Shown in pieces: positions 31,690-42,223 of a stretch of 48,155 nt of DNA. Where the stretch lies: assembly GCA_015680685.1 (NCBI GenBank), contig MNCI01007858.1:252513-300667 (forward strand). The letters are read 5' to 3'. The stretch is from Gnetum montanum. Taxonomy: Eukaryota > Streptophyta > Gnetopsida > Gnetales > Gnetaceae. Position numbers and translations under genes: made by a program. Each line of letters begins with the position of its first letter. Positions within the stretch are counted from its first letter, which is position 1. The notes beneath the pieces are model-generated. The model was not told where the DNA came from. It was given only the letters and a program-made list of their open reading frames with translations, and ran no database searches.

Positions 31690-32790
31690 TTGTTTTATTG
31701 TTAGGAAATACTTTAAAAGAAATAATACATGAAAGTGACAATACTCAGCCTACTTATGTAGATGCACAACATAATCCTTAGGTAAAAATACTATAAAAGA
31801 CAAAGTATTATAAAAAGTACATATTTGTATGTAAGTTCTGTAGTTTTAAGGAATATAATGGTTCAAAATTGTGCAAAAATGTCACTTATCATTGAGGGGA
31901 CAAAGAATTTACATTATGATTTTATAAATATTTATAGAAATAATATTTATCATGAACAAGTAAGATTAGGAAATTACAGTCCTTTAAATAAATCATGTTT
32001 TAGATACCATGATAAATTTTTTGTTGATGCTATATCAAATAGTCATATAGAGCATGATTTATCCATACGAAATGTTGATCATACTTGTTATTTTTATAGC
32101 CATGATAGAAATCAACATTTGTGAGATGCATATAAAAAAAATAAAGAATCTTTGTATTATGGTGAGGATGATATACTACATGTATGTTATGCTTATTTTA
32201 TATGCATAGGTGTTTTCTAAAATACAATAATATGTTATCCTTATTTAGGACTAGTATCAAATGAGATTTTTGGGAAAATGACACATGAAACTAACAACAA
32301 TCAGCCTACTTGTGTAGATGCAAAATGTATTCTTTAAGTAAGTAATATGAAAATAAGTGCTATAAAAAGCACGTGTTTGTATATAAGTTTTGTAGTTTTA
32401 ACAACATAAGGTGTTTAAATTATGTAAAAATATTGCTTACCATTGAAAGGGACAAAAAATTTGAATTCAAATTATGCAGATGTTGAGAGATATATTCTTT
32501 ATCCTCAATAATTAAAATTAGGAAATGATGTCTCTTTTCTGAAATTATGTTCCAAACATCATGGCAATATTATTGCGAATGGTATATCAAATAGTTTTAC
32601 AAGATATAGCTTGTCAAATAGAAATGTTAATCAAAGATATTATTTTTATAGCTATGATAGGATTCAAAATTTATCAAATATATATGAAAAAACAATAATC
32701 TTTGTATGATGCTAAGGATACTATATGTGATGATGGTAATGATCAACATATCATCAGGAATTTTTTATTGAAAAATGTACACTTTCAAGC
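31690..32790 (+). repeat. Tandem duplication of a 0.55-kb unit (decayed, probably once coding)
   Basis: Two diverged copies offset by about 552 bp. Shared landmarks are AATCAGCCTACTT-like sequence (31744 and 32302), AAAAAGYACRTRTTTGTAT (31812 and 32364), the CATTGARRGGACAAA segment and RYTATGATAGRATTCAA. In copy 1 a 99-codon frame (31825-32124) is open; copy 2 is full of stops. An AG precedes copy 1 after a T-rich run, so each copy may have carried an exon. The unit follows the receiver relic by 200 bp and may belong to the same gene. I do not recognise the protein. Confidence 0.65.
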
Positions 32791-34003
32791 TTTTGATTGG
32801 AATGGAAAAGTTGGGTTTTAAGATTATACTAAGTTATGGAAGGATGAGGGGTAGAAGTTTACATTTAGAATTAGTGATTTGGAATATGTCAACATAGATT
32901 AATTTTGATGAAACTATTAATGGCTTTGTTTTATTGAGTATCTAAATGATTTTGATGTTTTCTTTGTTATTTAATATATGTAGAAATAGATACTCTTATT
33001 ATTAGAAGTTAAATATATTGATAAATTATCTTATTTTGAATTATTATTATTATATCATATCAATATATTAAGCAATGATATTTTGGTTGGTTTGCAAGAA
33101 TTGTGCTCTATTAGTTTTATTTATAATGTGCTACAAGTTTTAAAGCTTAATATTTAATGGTATTTTATCAATTCTCTTTGTCCAACCATTTCTATTTTTT
33201 CCACCCTACAAAAAGAAGCCCATTTATTTTATATGATGTTTATGTATAAACTTTTTCCTCATGTATTTCAAATCATAATTCTTACTTTTTATTTATGTTA
33301 TGCTTAATCATCTTTGTCCCAAGTGGAGGATAAACATAAAAAGAAAATTAAAAGTAGAGGAGTTAAGGCTTGTATGCTTGATTAAGAAGTGTTTTTAAAG
33401 CTTTAATCACTTTTAAGAATATAACTTTCTATTAAGTTGTAAACATCAAGTCAACCTTGGCATAAATAATTCACTAAATATTTTTGTAAGTATAGACCAT
33501 AACATTAGCATAAATACTGAGGATTTTTTTTTCTTGTTCAATGTTTGGTTTTGTTAGCCATTTATTAACTCTACTTATCAATATTTGAAAGAGAGAAGTA
33601 GCAATTTGATTTTTGTTTGTTAGAAGTATAGCCTTATGTAGCAACTTTGATTGTAAATATGCATAGGTAGATAAACATAACATTTTATTGCTAAAAGTAG
33701 TAATAGTAAATGGCATTGAAAATTTTATTTATTCAATGTGATAGCAACAATTTTCATAATTGTATTTTTTCCGAATCTAAAGTTTAATAATAAAATAGTT
33801 CAATGACATTTGTAAATGTCACATAATATAACTACACAATGTTTGCTTTAACAAAATCTTAATTAATATAATGTAGCTTCCAAAGGAGCTTAAAGCAAGT
33901 AAAAGAATTTATCTATAAATAAAAAGATATGTATTAGTAGTACAATAGTTTAAAAATTCATAGAAAAATGTACAAAATTTTATAAAATAAAATAAATACA
34001 AAC
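32791..34003. other. Unassigned AT-rich stretch
   Basis: Near 32790-32870 a short readable segment (KVGF, a stop, then DYTKLWKDEG) suggests a last remnant of the unit upstream. An 80-codon minus-strand frame at 33474-33716 may be a further exon of the minus-strand relic at 34004-35179, but it has no recognisable motif. Confidence 0.35.
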
Positions 34004-35179
34004 CTTACTATAGTATTTAGATGATGATACTTTTAATTCAGATGTTATTTTTTTAATGTTGGAAAATTGTTTAATTGTTTCTTTTGTTGGTTGTAATTCT
34101 CTCATTCAATGGACATTGTATTGTTGTTCTTCTTCTTTTGTAAACTCTAATGTAGTGACATGAATTTCAAACTCAAATAGCCATCAAGCAACATTATCAA
34201 GCATTTATTGAAAACTTTTAAGGCCATTTTCTTGTAAAACATTCGTAACTTGAATAGATAGTTTGTATTTAAATTATCTTAAATAATTAAGACATGTACC
34301 TCTTTTAATTTTATTTCATGGCTTTCATGTCTGAATGATATTTTATCCTCCTCATTATATAGTGTCATCGAAGTCTTTGTAGTATCATTTACCACTTTCA
34401 CACACAAAATATACTTATTTCATAAAACACAAGTCATAGATAACAATAATTATTTAAAATTTATGTTAAGAATTTTTCAATCAATATACAATTATCGTAG
34501 TTCATAACTTTCATGGTTTATGCTACAGGTAATGTAATCATATAGTATTTTTTCTAATCCATCCTTTGAGCTTCATTTTTTAGAAGTTTCAACATGGCAT
34601 CTACATCTTGGGAAAGCCATATATCATAAATCCCTCATGATTAATATGTTAATTATATAGGCAACTATAATAAAATTAACCTAAAAAATATAGTTCAATT
34701 ATATTTATTATATCAGTTATGAAAAAAGTTAGTTTTTATTTTTTAAATGACTAAATATACATTACTAATATAAATAATCTATGTAAGTTCCCATAATGTA
34801 GCTTGTTTATTTTCTCGAGTTGATGGATATGATGATATTATTGCCTTCTTTAATTCATTTATACTTGCATACCTATCATAAAAAATAAGGTTCAATAAGT
34901 CTCACTAATTAATTATTTTATTTAAATACATAGAATTACTGACCATTTTGATAATTTTTTTCTTTTTGGAATGGTGGGATTAATGATAACACCACTATCA
35001 TGAGATGTTGTTACACTTTTGCTAGAGAAATATTTTAGATAAAAATTTGAAAGCGTTACAAGTGGAGTTGATGTTGTATCTTTTTTAATAAATTCATAAA
35101 GCTTTTCCCTTTCCAAAATTGCTAAGTGTCTCCATAATCTTACAATTGGAGGCTCATGATTACTACAATCATAATACAA
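34004..35179 (-). pseudogene. Multi-exon gene relic of unrecognised family
   Basis: Five coding-like blocks follow one another on the minus strand, separated by AT-rich, intron-like gaps. 35179-34922: IVRLWRHLAILEREKLYEF. About 34872-34786: ASINELKKAIISSYP, after a TATGATAG acceptor-like site. About 34634-34552: WLSQDVDAMLKLLKNEAQ. About 34405-34300: VVNDTTKTSMTLYNEED, ending at GTACAT. About 34252-34004: VTNVLQENGLKSFQ and FEIHVTTLEFTKEEEQQYN, Lys/Glu-rich, with three stops. The blocks are mostly open in single frames and have the amino-acid make-up of cellular protein, not of transposon proteins. I do not recognise the family. Confidence 0.5.
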
Positions 35180-35683
35180 ATAAAATTTTAGAGTTACCTA
35201 ACTTCAACATATGCATATTTTAATAAAATATGAACTACTTTTTTATGCTAAATTTAATCTTTTGAGGGTCTTAATGCACTATATTAGGCAAGGAGTGAAA
35301 ACTAATTTTTGTATTTCCCTGGGATAGATTTGACTTTACCATTCTATTTGAAAGGTTTAAATCTATAGGAAACAACACTTCATGCATTGAAAAAGGGTTC
35401 CAAAATCAAAAGTTATGATTTTTAAAGCTCAAAATCTTTAGTGTGAAAAATGAGACTTCTCAAGAGGTCACCCATCCTAATAATGCTCCTACTCTAGAAC
35501 AAACGTACTTAATTTAAAAAATTTTATTTTACATGATGCAAATGCATTAAACTCTTTTTTAAAAAAAAATTCTTTGCATCTAAAATTTTAAACTAACATT
35601 TCAATATATGTGAATTTCAAAAAGTCAATTGATAGAAAAATTTAAATTTCCCATCAATTGATGTAAAATTGGAATTCATCAAA
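35180..35683. other. Unassigned stretch
   Basis: AT-rich with several long A and T runs; nothing recognisable. Confidence 0.4.
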
Positions 35684-35998
35684 GGTGGTGATGATTTACA
35701 GTGCTGACAAAGTCTATGGATGCTAAAGGTGGTAATGATCTATGGTGCCAATGGTGTCCACGAATGCGAGAGGTGGCAATGATCCATGATGTCAAAATTA
35801 TCCACAGATGCTCAAAGGTAACAATGATTTGTGGTGCGAGCAGTATCTACTGATGCTAGAGGTGACAATGATGCATAGTGTTGGTAGTGTCTATGAAGTG
35901 CTAGAGGTGGTGATGATCTACGGCATCATTAGTGTCCACAGAGCATGAGAGGTAACAATGATTAATGGCATCATCAGTGTCCATCAATGCCGTGAAAG
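35684..35998 (+). repeat. Minisatellite, about 45-bp unit, seven copies
   Basis: Diverged head-to-tail copies of 44-47 bp. Each starts GGTGGTGATGAT or GGTAACAATGAT and ends in GATGCTAGA or a variant. The copy starts are at about 35684, 35728, 35772, 35817, 35861, 35906 and 35951. Lengths vary by single bases, so it is not an in-frame protein repeat now. Confidence 0.8.
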
Positions 35999-37355
35999 GT
36001 AGCTAAGGGCAAGCGTAATGCATGAAAGATGACATAGACTGTGTGATAGAGTGCAAAGGCAGAGCCTATCAATGACAAGAGCAAGTGAAAAATAGTGCAA
36101 CATGGTGTGGCATGAAAGAGGTTAACACAGAGTAAAGAATGATAATTGCTTACCGTTGTTTAGACAAAGTGGCAATGCGGTGGCCACAACAAGGGTTGCT
36201 CCTACACGCAAATTATGGGGAAGGATGTTTGCCCTTACAAGACCAACATGGTAGCAGTAGGACATGTAATGGATGGCAGTAAACACATAATGGGTAGCAT
36301 GAGAGCATGTGAGAGTAGGGTGACAACAATGGCCCTGGAGGTGGTAGTGACAACAAGGGCTTTTGGGCTTTTGGGTGGTTGGTGTGGGTGCATCGTAGCT
36401 ACTCTTATAGTTGACCCTTAGGACCAATTGTGATGCTTGCAATGCAATGGCGAGATAGGCCTAGCTACCACCGATCACTAGCTAGCTATGATGCTACGAA
36501 CCAATAGCAACCCTCCAAAAAAGATTTTCTTAATTTTTTATTTTATTTTGTTTTTCATATTTATTTTATTTTAAAAAAAATATTTGTAAAAGAAAGTTGG
36601 GGCTTAGGGTTGAGCTGACAACCTTCTACTCCCACCTCTTTTTTGAATAATAATTTAATAATTTAATATTATTTAAATGCATGAATAATGAAAAAAATTT
36701 AAACATTAATATCTCTTAAATCATAAGTCTAATCAAGACAAAATCTATATCATTAGAATTATTTTATTGAGTACTATGTATTAGACATAGTCTTAGGGTT
36801 CAAAATGAAGCTAAATTTTTGAGATTTTTAAAAGATTCAAAATAGCTTATTCTATCAAAATGACATAAATAAGTTGATATATGGAAGACATGATGACTTA
36901 TAAATGACTTTAAGTTGATTAGGATGATGAATTTTAATAAACAAGATCAATTCATGTCATGGTTACTAATTTATTAGGAGAAACTTAACAATGACCTTGA
37001 TCAATTCATATTCATAATATTAAGATGGGTAAGAGCTACCTAGATCAGTGTATCCCTATCTTACCAACATTTCTTAAAATTGATCAATCTTAATGAGGCG
37101 TAGTCAAATATTCATTGGTCAATGATATCCATAAAAGAATTTTGTTGGTTGATGGTATCCATGTTGTTTGTAGATGTTTGATCCATTGTTCATAAACTCA
37201 ATGGAATGATATTTTTTGGATTACATCTAGTGCATCCAAATATGATCAATGACTTTCACTCAATTGTCGTTTCATGGTTCATCATCAAGTTCATGTTGTA
37301 GTTAGTCCATGATTATGAATGGCCCTTGGATTTTGGTTTCTTTTGATACTAATTA
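35999..37355. other. Unassigned, locally GC-richer then AT-rich
   Basis: 36120-36520 is richer in G and C than its surroundings; frames open on both strands there look like a composition effect and show no domain. 36530-36720 is T- and A-rich. If the LTR ending at 37356 is a 5' LTR, 36900-37355 would be the start of its internal region, but I see no gag motif. Confidence 0.35.
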
Positions 37356-37855
37356 TGACATCTTGGCCCCAAATGTCATGGAAAATGTCAAATATACATT
37401 ATATTAGAAATTATGCATAAGAATACTATATATCAAACATCAAATATATGTAACATTTGACATTATGCGTATAGGAAATAATAGAGAAAGTGTAGCAAGA
37501 GAAAGAAAATAGAATGCTTTATTGATATAGAATGGAGTATCTGAATCATGCTCTGAGAGTGTTCCTTGGGGTTTTCTTCCTATGGCATCTATTCCTTAAC
37601 ATTCCCACCATGGTTAGGCCTATATTCTTGCTAGAAGGGATGGCCAGTCCACTTCCTATCCCACTTCACCTAGCTTCTTTGACTTGCCTGTACTAGCTCC
37701 ACCACTTCCTACTAGTAGGACCTCTAAGCCTACATATAAATTCCTTAGGTTAAACCCCCAATAGTTACCTCAAGAGACATGTTTGTTATTACAATGTATC
37801 CTTTTGAGTCTCAATTACAACAACCCTTTCGAGTGTTGTTACCATAAGACTAACA
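37356..37855 (-). repeat. Ty1/copia-type LTR (minus strand)
   Basis: On the minus strand it starts TGTTAGTCTTATGG (37855) and ends CCAAGATGTCA (37356). It has an AATAAAGCATTCTATTTTC polyadenylation-type region (around 37515) of the kind common in plant copia LTRs. Directly after its end the minus strand reads TAGTATCAAAAG, a decayed form of the initiator-Met primer site TGGTATCAGAGC. The bases flanking the two ends (AATTA and CTTGT) do not match, so it is not a simple solo LTR. A truncated element whose body lies to the left, or a rearranged copy, fits better. Confidence 0.6.
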
Positions 37856-37878
37856 CTTGTTATGGAGAGGCATCATCT

Positions 37879-38340
37879 TCATTGTGCAGCAACATCATTT
37901 GGGAATAGGAATGTTACAAAAAGCTTTTGGTGGCAACATATAGTTATAACTTTTCCTTTTACAATAATGTTATATAGAACAACAAAGGATAAGATGGAAG
38001 CATATGGAGACATCCTATTCCTATAAACTTTACCTCTACCATATGACACTGACTCTCCAAAGAAGACATCATAGAAATCATCATGAGTGTTGAGAATTAT
38101 GCCATTTGAAAAGATATCATTCATAGAATGAATGGCAACCTAAAATACATCCACACCAGAAATCCCAAGAAGTGCATTCACAACTTGGGAAGACACATCA
38201 ATAACAAGATCCCCAACCATAGAAGTAAATGCCCTAACAGTAGCATCAGTAATAATAATATTATAAAAGAATTCTTTGATAAGAACTTTAAGAACAAATA
38301 AATCCATATTAATGAAACCATCCTAGTTCAAAACTTAAAA
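37879..38340 (-). pseudogene. Relic resembling the 'putative plant transposon protein' domain
   Basis: On the minus strand one frame runs from about 38294 to 37879 with a single stop. It reads VLIKEFFYNIIIT, VVNALLGISGVDVF, a stop, then a longer open part with SYGRGKVYRN and MSPYASILSFVVLYNII. The order VxEFYxN..., INxLLGL..., ...LHYL/ILxxNLL... is that of the domain found in many plant transposon-associated proteins (Pfam family 'putative plant transposon protein'). One upstream frameshift hides a preceding LGWFH block. The identification is by pattern only. It starts 24 bases past the copia LTR. Confidence 0.45.
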
Positions 38341-39083
38341 ATAAGTCATTAAATCTTGCTACCCATGTAGAGGAAAGAATAGTGAAAGCTCAAAAATGAT
38401 ATTCATAATTCAAGTTACCTCAAAAAAATGTTAGGAATTGGTAGATCTGAAGTAGGGAGCATAGGTGCTTAGAGTGCTTGTGGATAGGCTTCTTCTTAGG
38501 TAGTTCACTTGACATTCCAACCCTCTTGTGGGCCATAGTTACTGAAATCATTCTCACTAGTGGTAACCTAGTTGTCTCTAATGAAAATGAATAGAAATGA
38601 GGGTTTGAAAACTTATAACCATGGCAAACGAGGGTTTTAACAAGAAATAATATGCTTCCTTTTGAAGATAGAGCTCTCATCCATATTTTAAAATCATATT
38701 AATGTCTCCTTTTCATAGTAGACATCTTTGTTGCATTAAAGGTATTGATAGAAAGACATCCTGTTTTAGGAGTAGATATCGCCATGTAAATGTCTCCTTT
38801 TGGAAGAAGATGTTTTCTTTGGAAGATGCTCAATAGGATGATGTTTGAAAAGGACTACCAAGGATTATAGTCTTCAATAATTCTTACAAAGAAATAAGAA
38901 AAACTTACCTACACTTACCTTTCTTGGCAAAGAGAATAAAGGTCCTTAGCAGGCTAGAGAATGAGATTCCTCTTTCAAGGTTTCTCTTCTTACATAGACT
39001 TCTTCAATTTCCAAGGCTTGGCTTCCTCTCATGAATTTTTTGGAGAGATTCTCCTCATTTCTTTGTTCCTTCCTTTTGACTCT
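38341..39083. other. Unassigned stretch inside the copia region
   Basis: No motif recognised. The copia gag relic fades out near 38960-39083 without continuing into protease or integrase. Confidence 0.4.
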
Positions 39084-40769
39084 CTATTCTTTCTTAACCC
39101 CCTTATCCTTTTGAGTCATCAAATTCTTCCAATGGTCTTGCATAGTTTCCTTTCTTGGTGCATTTTTGTAAGTCCAAGGATTCCTATGATGCCACAAAAT
39201 ATTCATATGATAAAAATTTAAATTATGCTCCCATTTCTTATACCTAAATTTGTGACAATAATAACATCTCACCTTCCTATAGTAGTTAAAGTGATCATAC
39301 CTTGGACCTACTTTTGGTTGAGATGTAGTGCCTGCAGATTTTTCATTCTTTGGAGTATCCTTTGGTTGAGATGTGGTTGGTGTAGAAGATTTTTCTTGTA
39401 TACAACATCCCAGCCCACTCCTATCATGTGAACTTCTTCCTTTTCCTAACACCATTTGAAGTAACTCTTGTCCTTTAACCAACCTTCCACTCACAAGTTT
39501 TACATTTGCAAGCTCTTCCTTCATCTACTCACAAGACTTGGTTAGCTCTTTGTTCTCAGACCTAAGATCTGAGATTTCCTTTGTGAGATCTACAATCTTT
39601 AAATTTAATAAAGAAATGTCTTGATCCCTAATTTTTACTTGTTTACTCAACTTTGTGCAAAGATTTTGAAAAGATAAAAGTTCATATGTTTCTTCTTCAT
39701 TTTAAATTCATCATATGAGGTGCTAGAATCATCATCTATGAGGGCCATATAGATGAGCTATGAGTCTTTTGCATCATTCTCCACCTCTTCTTCACTATGT
39801 TCTCCATCATCCCAACTTTTGTAGGAGTTGGTCTTTTCTATTTCCATATCATTTCTATCCCTCATTTGTAACTTATCATTACTAGAACATTCAAAGGTCA
39901 CATGGCCTCTACCATCGCAAATCCAGCATTCTATTTTAGAAGAATCAAAATTTGAGTTTCAAAAATGTTTACCTCTTTATTTACCTTTAAATTGGTTGGA
40001 TCTTTACTGGCTCCTTTCTTCCATAATCCTTTGCAACCTTCTTAAGAGAAAAGCTATTTCTTTTTCACTACCATCATCCTACTCATTAGGTTCCTTTTTT
40101 TTATGCAGATTTTAGAGCAATGGATTTTTCTTTAATTTCCCCTTCACTTATGAGGTTCATTTCATAAGCAATAAGAGAAGTTTGAAGCTCTTCAAATTTT
40201 AGAACTAAGAAATCTCTAATTTCTTCCATGGCTATGACCTTCAATCTAAACTTTGGTTGGAGAGTTCTAATTATTTTTATAAGGACATTGCTCTTAGGCA
40301 AATCTTTACTAGTTCCTTTAATGGCCACAACAAGATCATTTGCCCTAGATAAATAGTCTTTTAGTTTTTCACCTTTTCTCATTTTGAGCTTACCATAATC
40401 ACTTTGTAAGACTAAAAGTTTAGATTGCTTAACTATTGAAGCTCCCTCATAAGTAGCCTTTAATGTTTTCCTAATTTCTTTGGTCATTTTATATCTAGCT
40501 ACTCTATTAAATTCAAATTTATTCAATGCATAATATAAACAATATTTTTCCTTTGAATCAAACATGAACTTATCTTTTTCCTCTTACATTCATTTTATTT
40601 GGGGCTTGATGGCTTTTGTTATACTATCAATGGGTGATGTGTAGCCTTTAATGATGGACTTCCATACTTCAAACTCCATAGAATCGAAGAAGCCTTAAAT
40701 CCTTACCTTCCAATAGATAAATTTTAATTCATCTAACATCAATGGCTTTGTGTAAGATGTCTCTTCCAT
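39084..40769 (-). pseudogene. gag: Ty1/copia gag, broken
   Basis: Minus strand. From ATG at 40769 the N-terminal part reads LDELKFIYWKVRI and EVWKSIIKGYTSP, the DUF4219-like start of copia Gag, with two or three stops. From 40565 to 40101 an open frame has RKTLKATYEGASIVKQSKL, the UBN2 gag domain. A CCHC knuckle CWICDGRGHVTFEC (CX2CX4HX4C) lies at 39928-39887. An acidic stretch follows. From 39524 the LVKGQELLQMVLGKGRSSH segment and a decayed CYYCHK knuckle match the region between Gag and protease in plant copia elements. No protease, integrase or RT follows, so the element is 3'-truncated. Confidence 0.8.
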
Positions 40770-40806
40770 AGTTCACTCTTTGAATTAATGTCAAATGAAA
40801 GAGTAT

Positions 40807-40822
40807 CAAGCTTTAATACAAC
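40807..40822 (-). other. Primer-binding site of the copia relic
   Basis: On the minus strand TTGTATTAAAGCTTG, a decayed TTGGTATCAGAGCTTG with one base lost, lies about 40 bp upstream of the gag start as expected for initiator-Met priming. Confidence 0.6.
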
Positions 40823-41261
40823 TTGAGGATCAGAGAACTTAGAAGGTGGGGAGGATGAATAAGTTCCCCAAACCAAAATTAATAGCCACAAAAACCATAC
40901 TAAATTTTTATGTGGTTTCCCAACTTGGGTACATACATACTCAATGGGTAGAATCCTCGCACACTTCTAGACTTGGTTTCTCAAAAATGTGATTTGAAGG
41001 GCATCACATCTTCCATAAGCTCTAAGCTATGCTCCAGAGTGTTTCATCATTGTAAACCCACTCAACCCCACAACATCTTGACAAGCTTAGAATGTGATTT
41101 CAAGAATCCCACAACCATAACAAATTGAGCTCCACCTCAAATTGTTTTAATGCTACAAACATACTCAATCCTGTAGGATCCTAACAAGCTCAATGACGAT
41201 GCCTTCTTGCAAGAAGCACATCAACCCTAGTGGGGAAAAAGGAGAGAAACAAAATAACAAG
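40823..41261 (-). repeat. Probable partial LTR of the copia relic, cut by element D
   Basis: The sequence upstream (on the minus strand) of the copia primer site should be its 5' LTR. It differs from the LTR at 37356-37855, so two copia families are involved. It is interrupted at 41262 by the 5' LTR of element D; its remainder should lie beyond the right target duplication of D, outside the window. Confidence 0.4.
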
Positions 41262-42075
41262 TGATGGGATGCGATATCACATGGGCTGCGATATCGTGTC
41301 TTCCCCTGCAATATCATGTACGCGATATCACAGTGCACAGCCAAATCTATAAATAAGAAGCGACTCTCCCTTGTTTCCAAGTTTAGGCCTAAACCATAGT
41401 GAAACTTTGGCAATTTCTCCTCTCCAAAGATAGAATAATTTCCATGTGCCTATAGTAGGAGTTCCAAAGTGAATGGATCTTTATTCAAGCAAATATTTTA
41501 CCTGAATACAAGTTTGTGTATGGAAATAAAGACGAACTTCTTGGATAAACCTTGCAATGCATGGACTAGGCTAAATAGGATTTTAATTACTGTTATTTAT
41601 TTTTTATCATTTAAATTCTTTATTAGTTCATTAAATCTCTCTCAACCCTTATCTCTTAGTTAAGTGCATTCAGTACGACCGCTTCGAGCACGTGCATTAC
41701 GCTTGGTGATCTGAGTAACGAATAGCATTTGGTAACCAAGGTTGCATTGGTTCAGGGTGTGAACGATAAGTGGGAATGGATGCTAATGCTAGGTTAATTA
41801 TGAATTAGTTAGTTAGTTAAAGTTAGTTAATTAGTCTCTTCACCCTTCACCTCATTAGCATAGGAGATAAAACAGAAAAGACATAAAAATGATATACCTC
41901 ATACTTACTTAACCATACAACCATGACAAATACAAGTAAGTCTGGGAAGACAATGAATGATTAACCTTAACTATTCCATAGGCATGTTGACACTTACTCT
42001 ACAAAGTTCAACCAGATCATGCATGTAATGCTTGTATTCGTATGGTTGAGTGTAGGGGTACCTCGCCACTCAGCA
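41262..42075 (+). repeat. 5' LTR of D
   Basis: 814 bp. TGATGGGATGCG to CACTCAGCA. Four GATATC-centred cores at 41268-41333, TATAAATA at 41348-41355, AATAAAG near 41526. Confidence 0.9.
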
Positions 42076-42076
42076 T

Positions 42077-42094
42077 TGGCACCGTTGCCAGGGA
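42077..42094 (+). other. Primer-binding site of D (tRNA-Asp type)
   Basis: TGGCACCGTTGCCAGGGA, 16 of 18 positions identical to the tRNA-Asp 3' complement. Confidence 0.88.
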
Positions 42095-42223
42095 ACTAAG
42101 TTGTTTGTGTGCTAAGTAGAACATAGGAAATCATCCACATCATTGGGAAGCTTAAATGAACCCTGAGGGTTAATCATACAAAAAAATAACATAATAACAA
42201 ATAGCACACCGAATTAAACTAAG

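Noticed and set aside
36122-36442. Overlapping open frames on both strands near 36.2 kb
   Set aside because: Frames open on both strands in a locally GC-richer patch point to composition; no motif, and Cys/His spacing does not fit a zinc finger.
37356-37855. Copia LTR here as the 3' LTR of the gag relic at 39084-40769
   Set aside because: The sequence next to the primer site of that relic (40823 onward) does not resemble this LTR, so the two belong to different elements.
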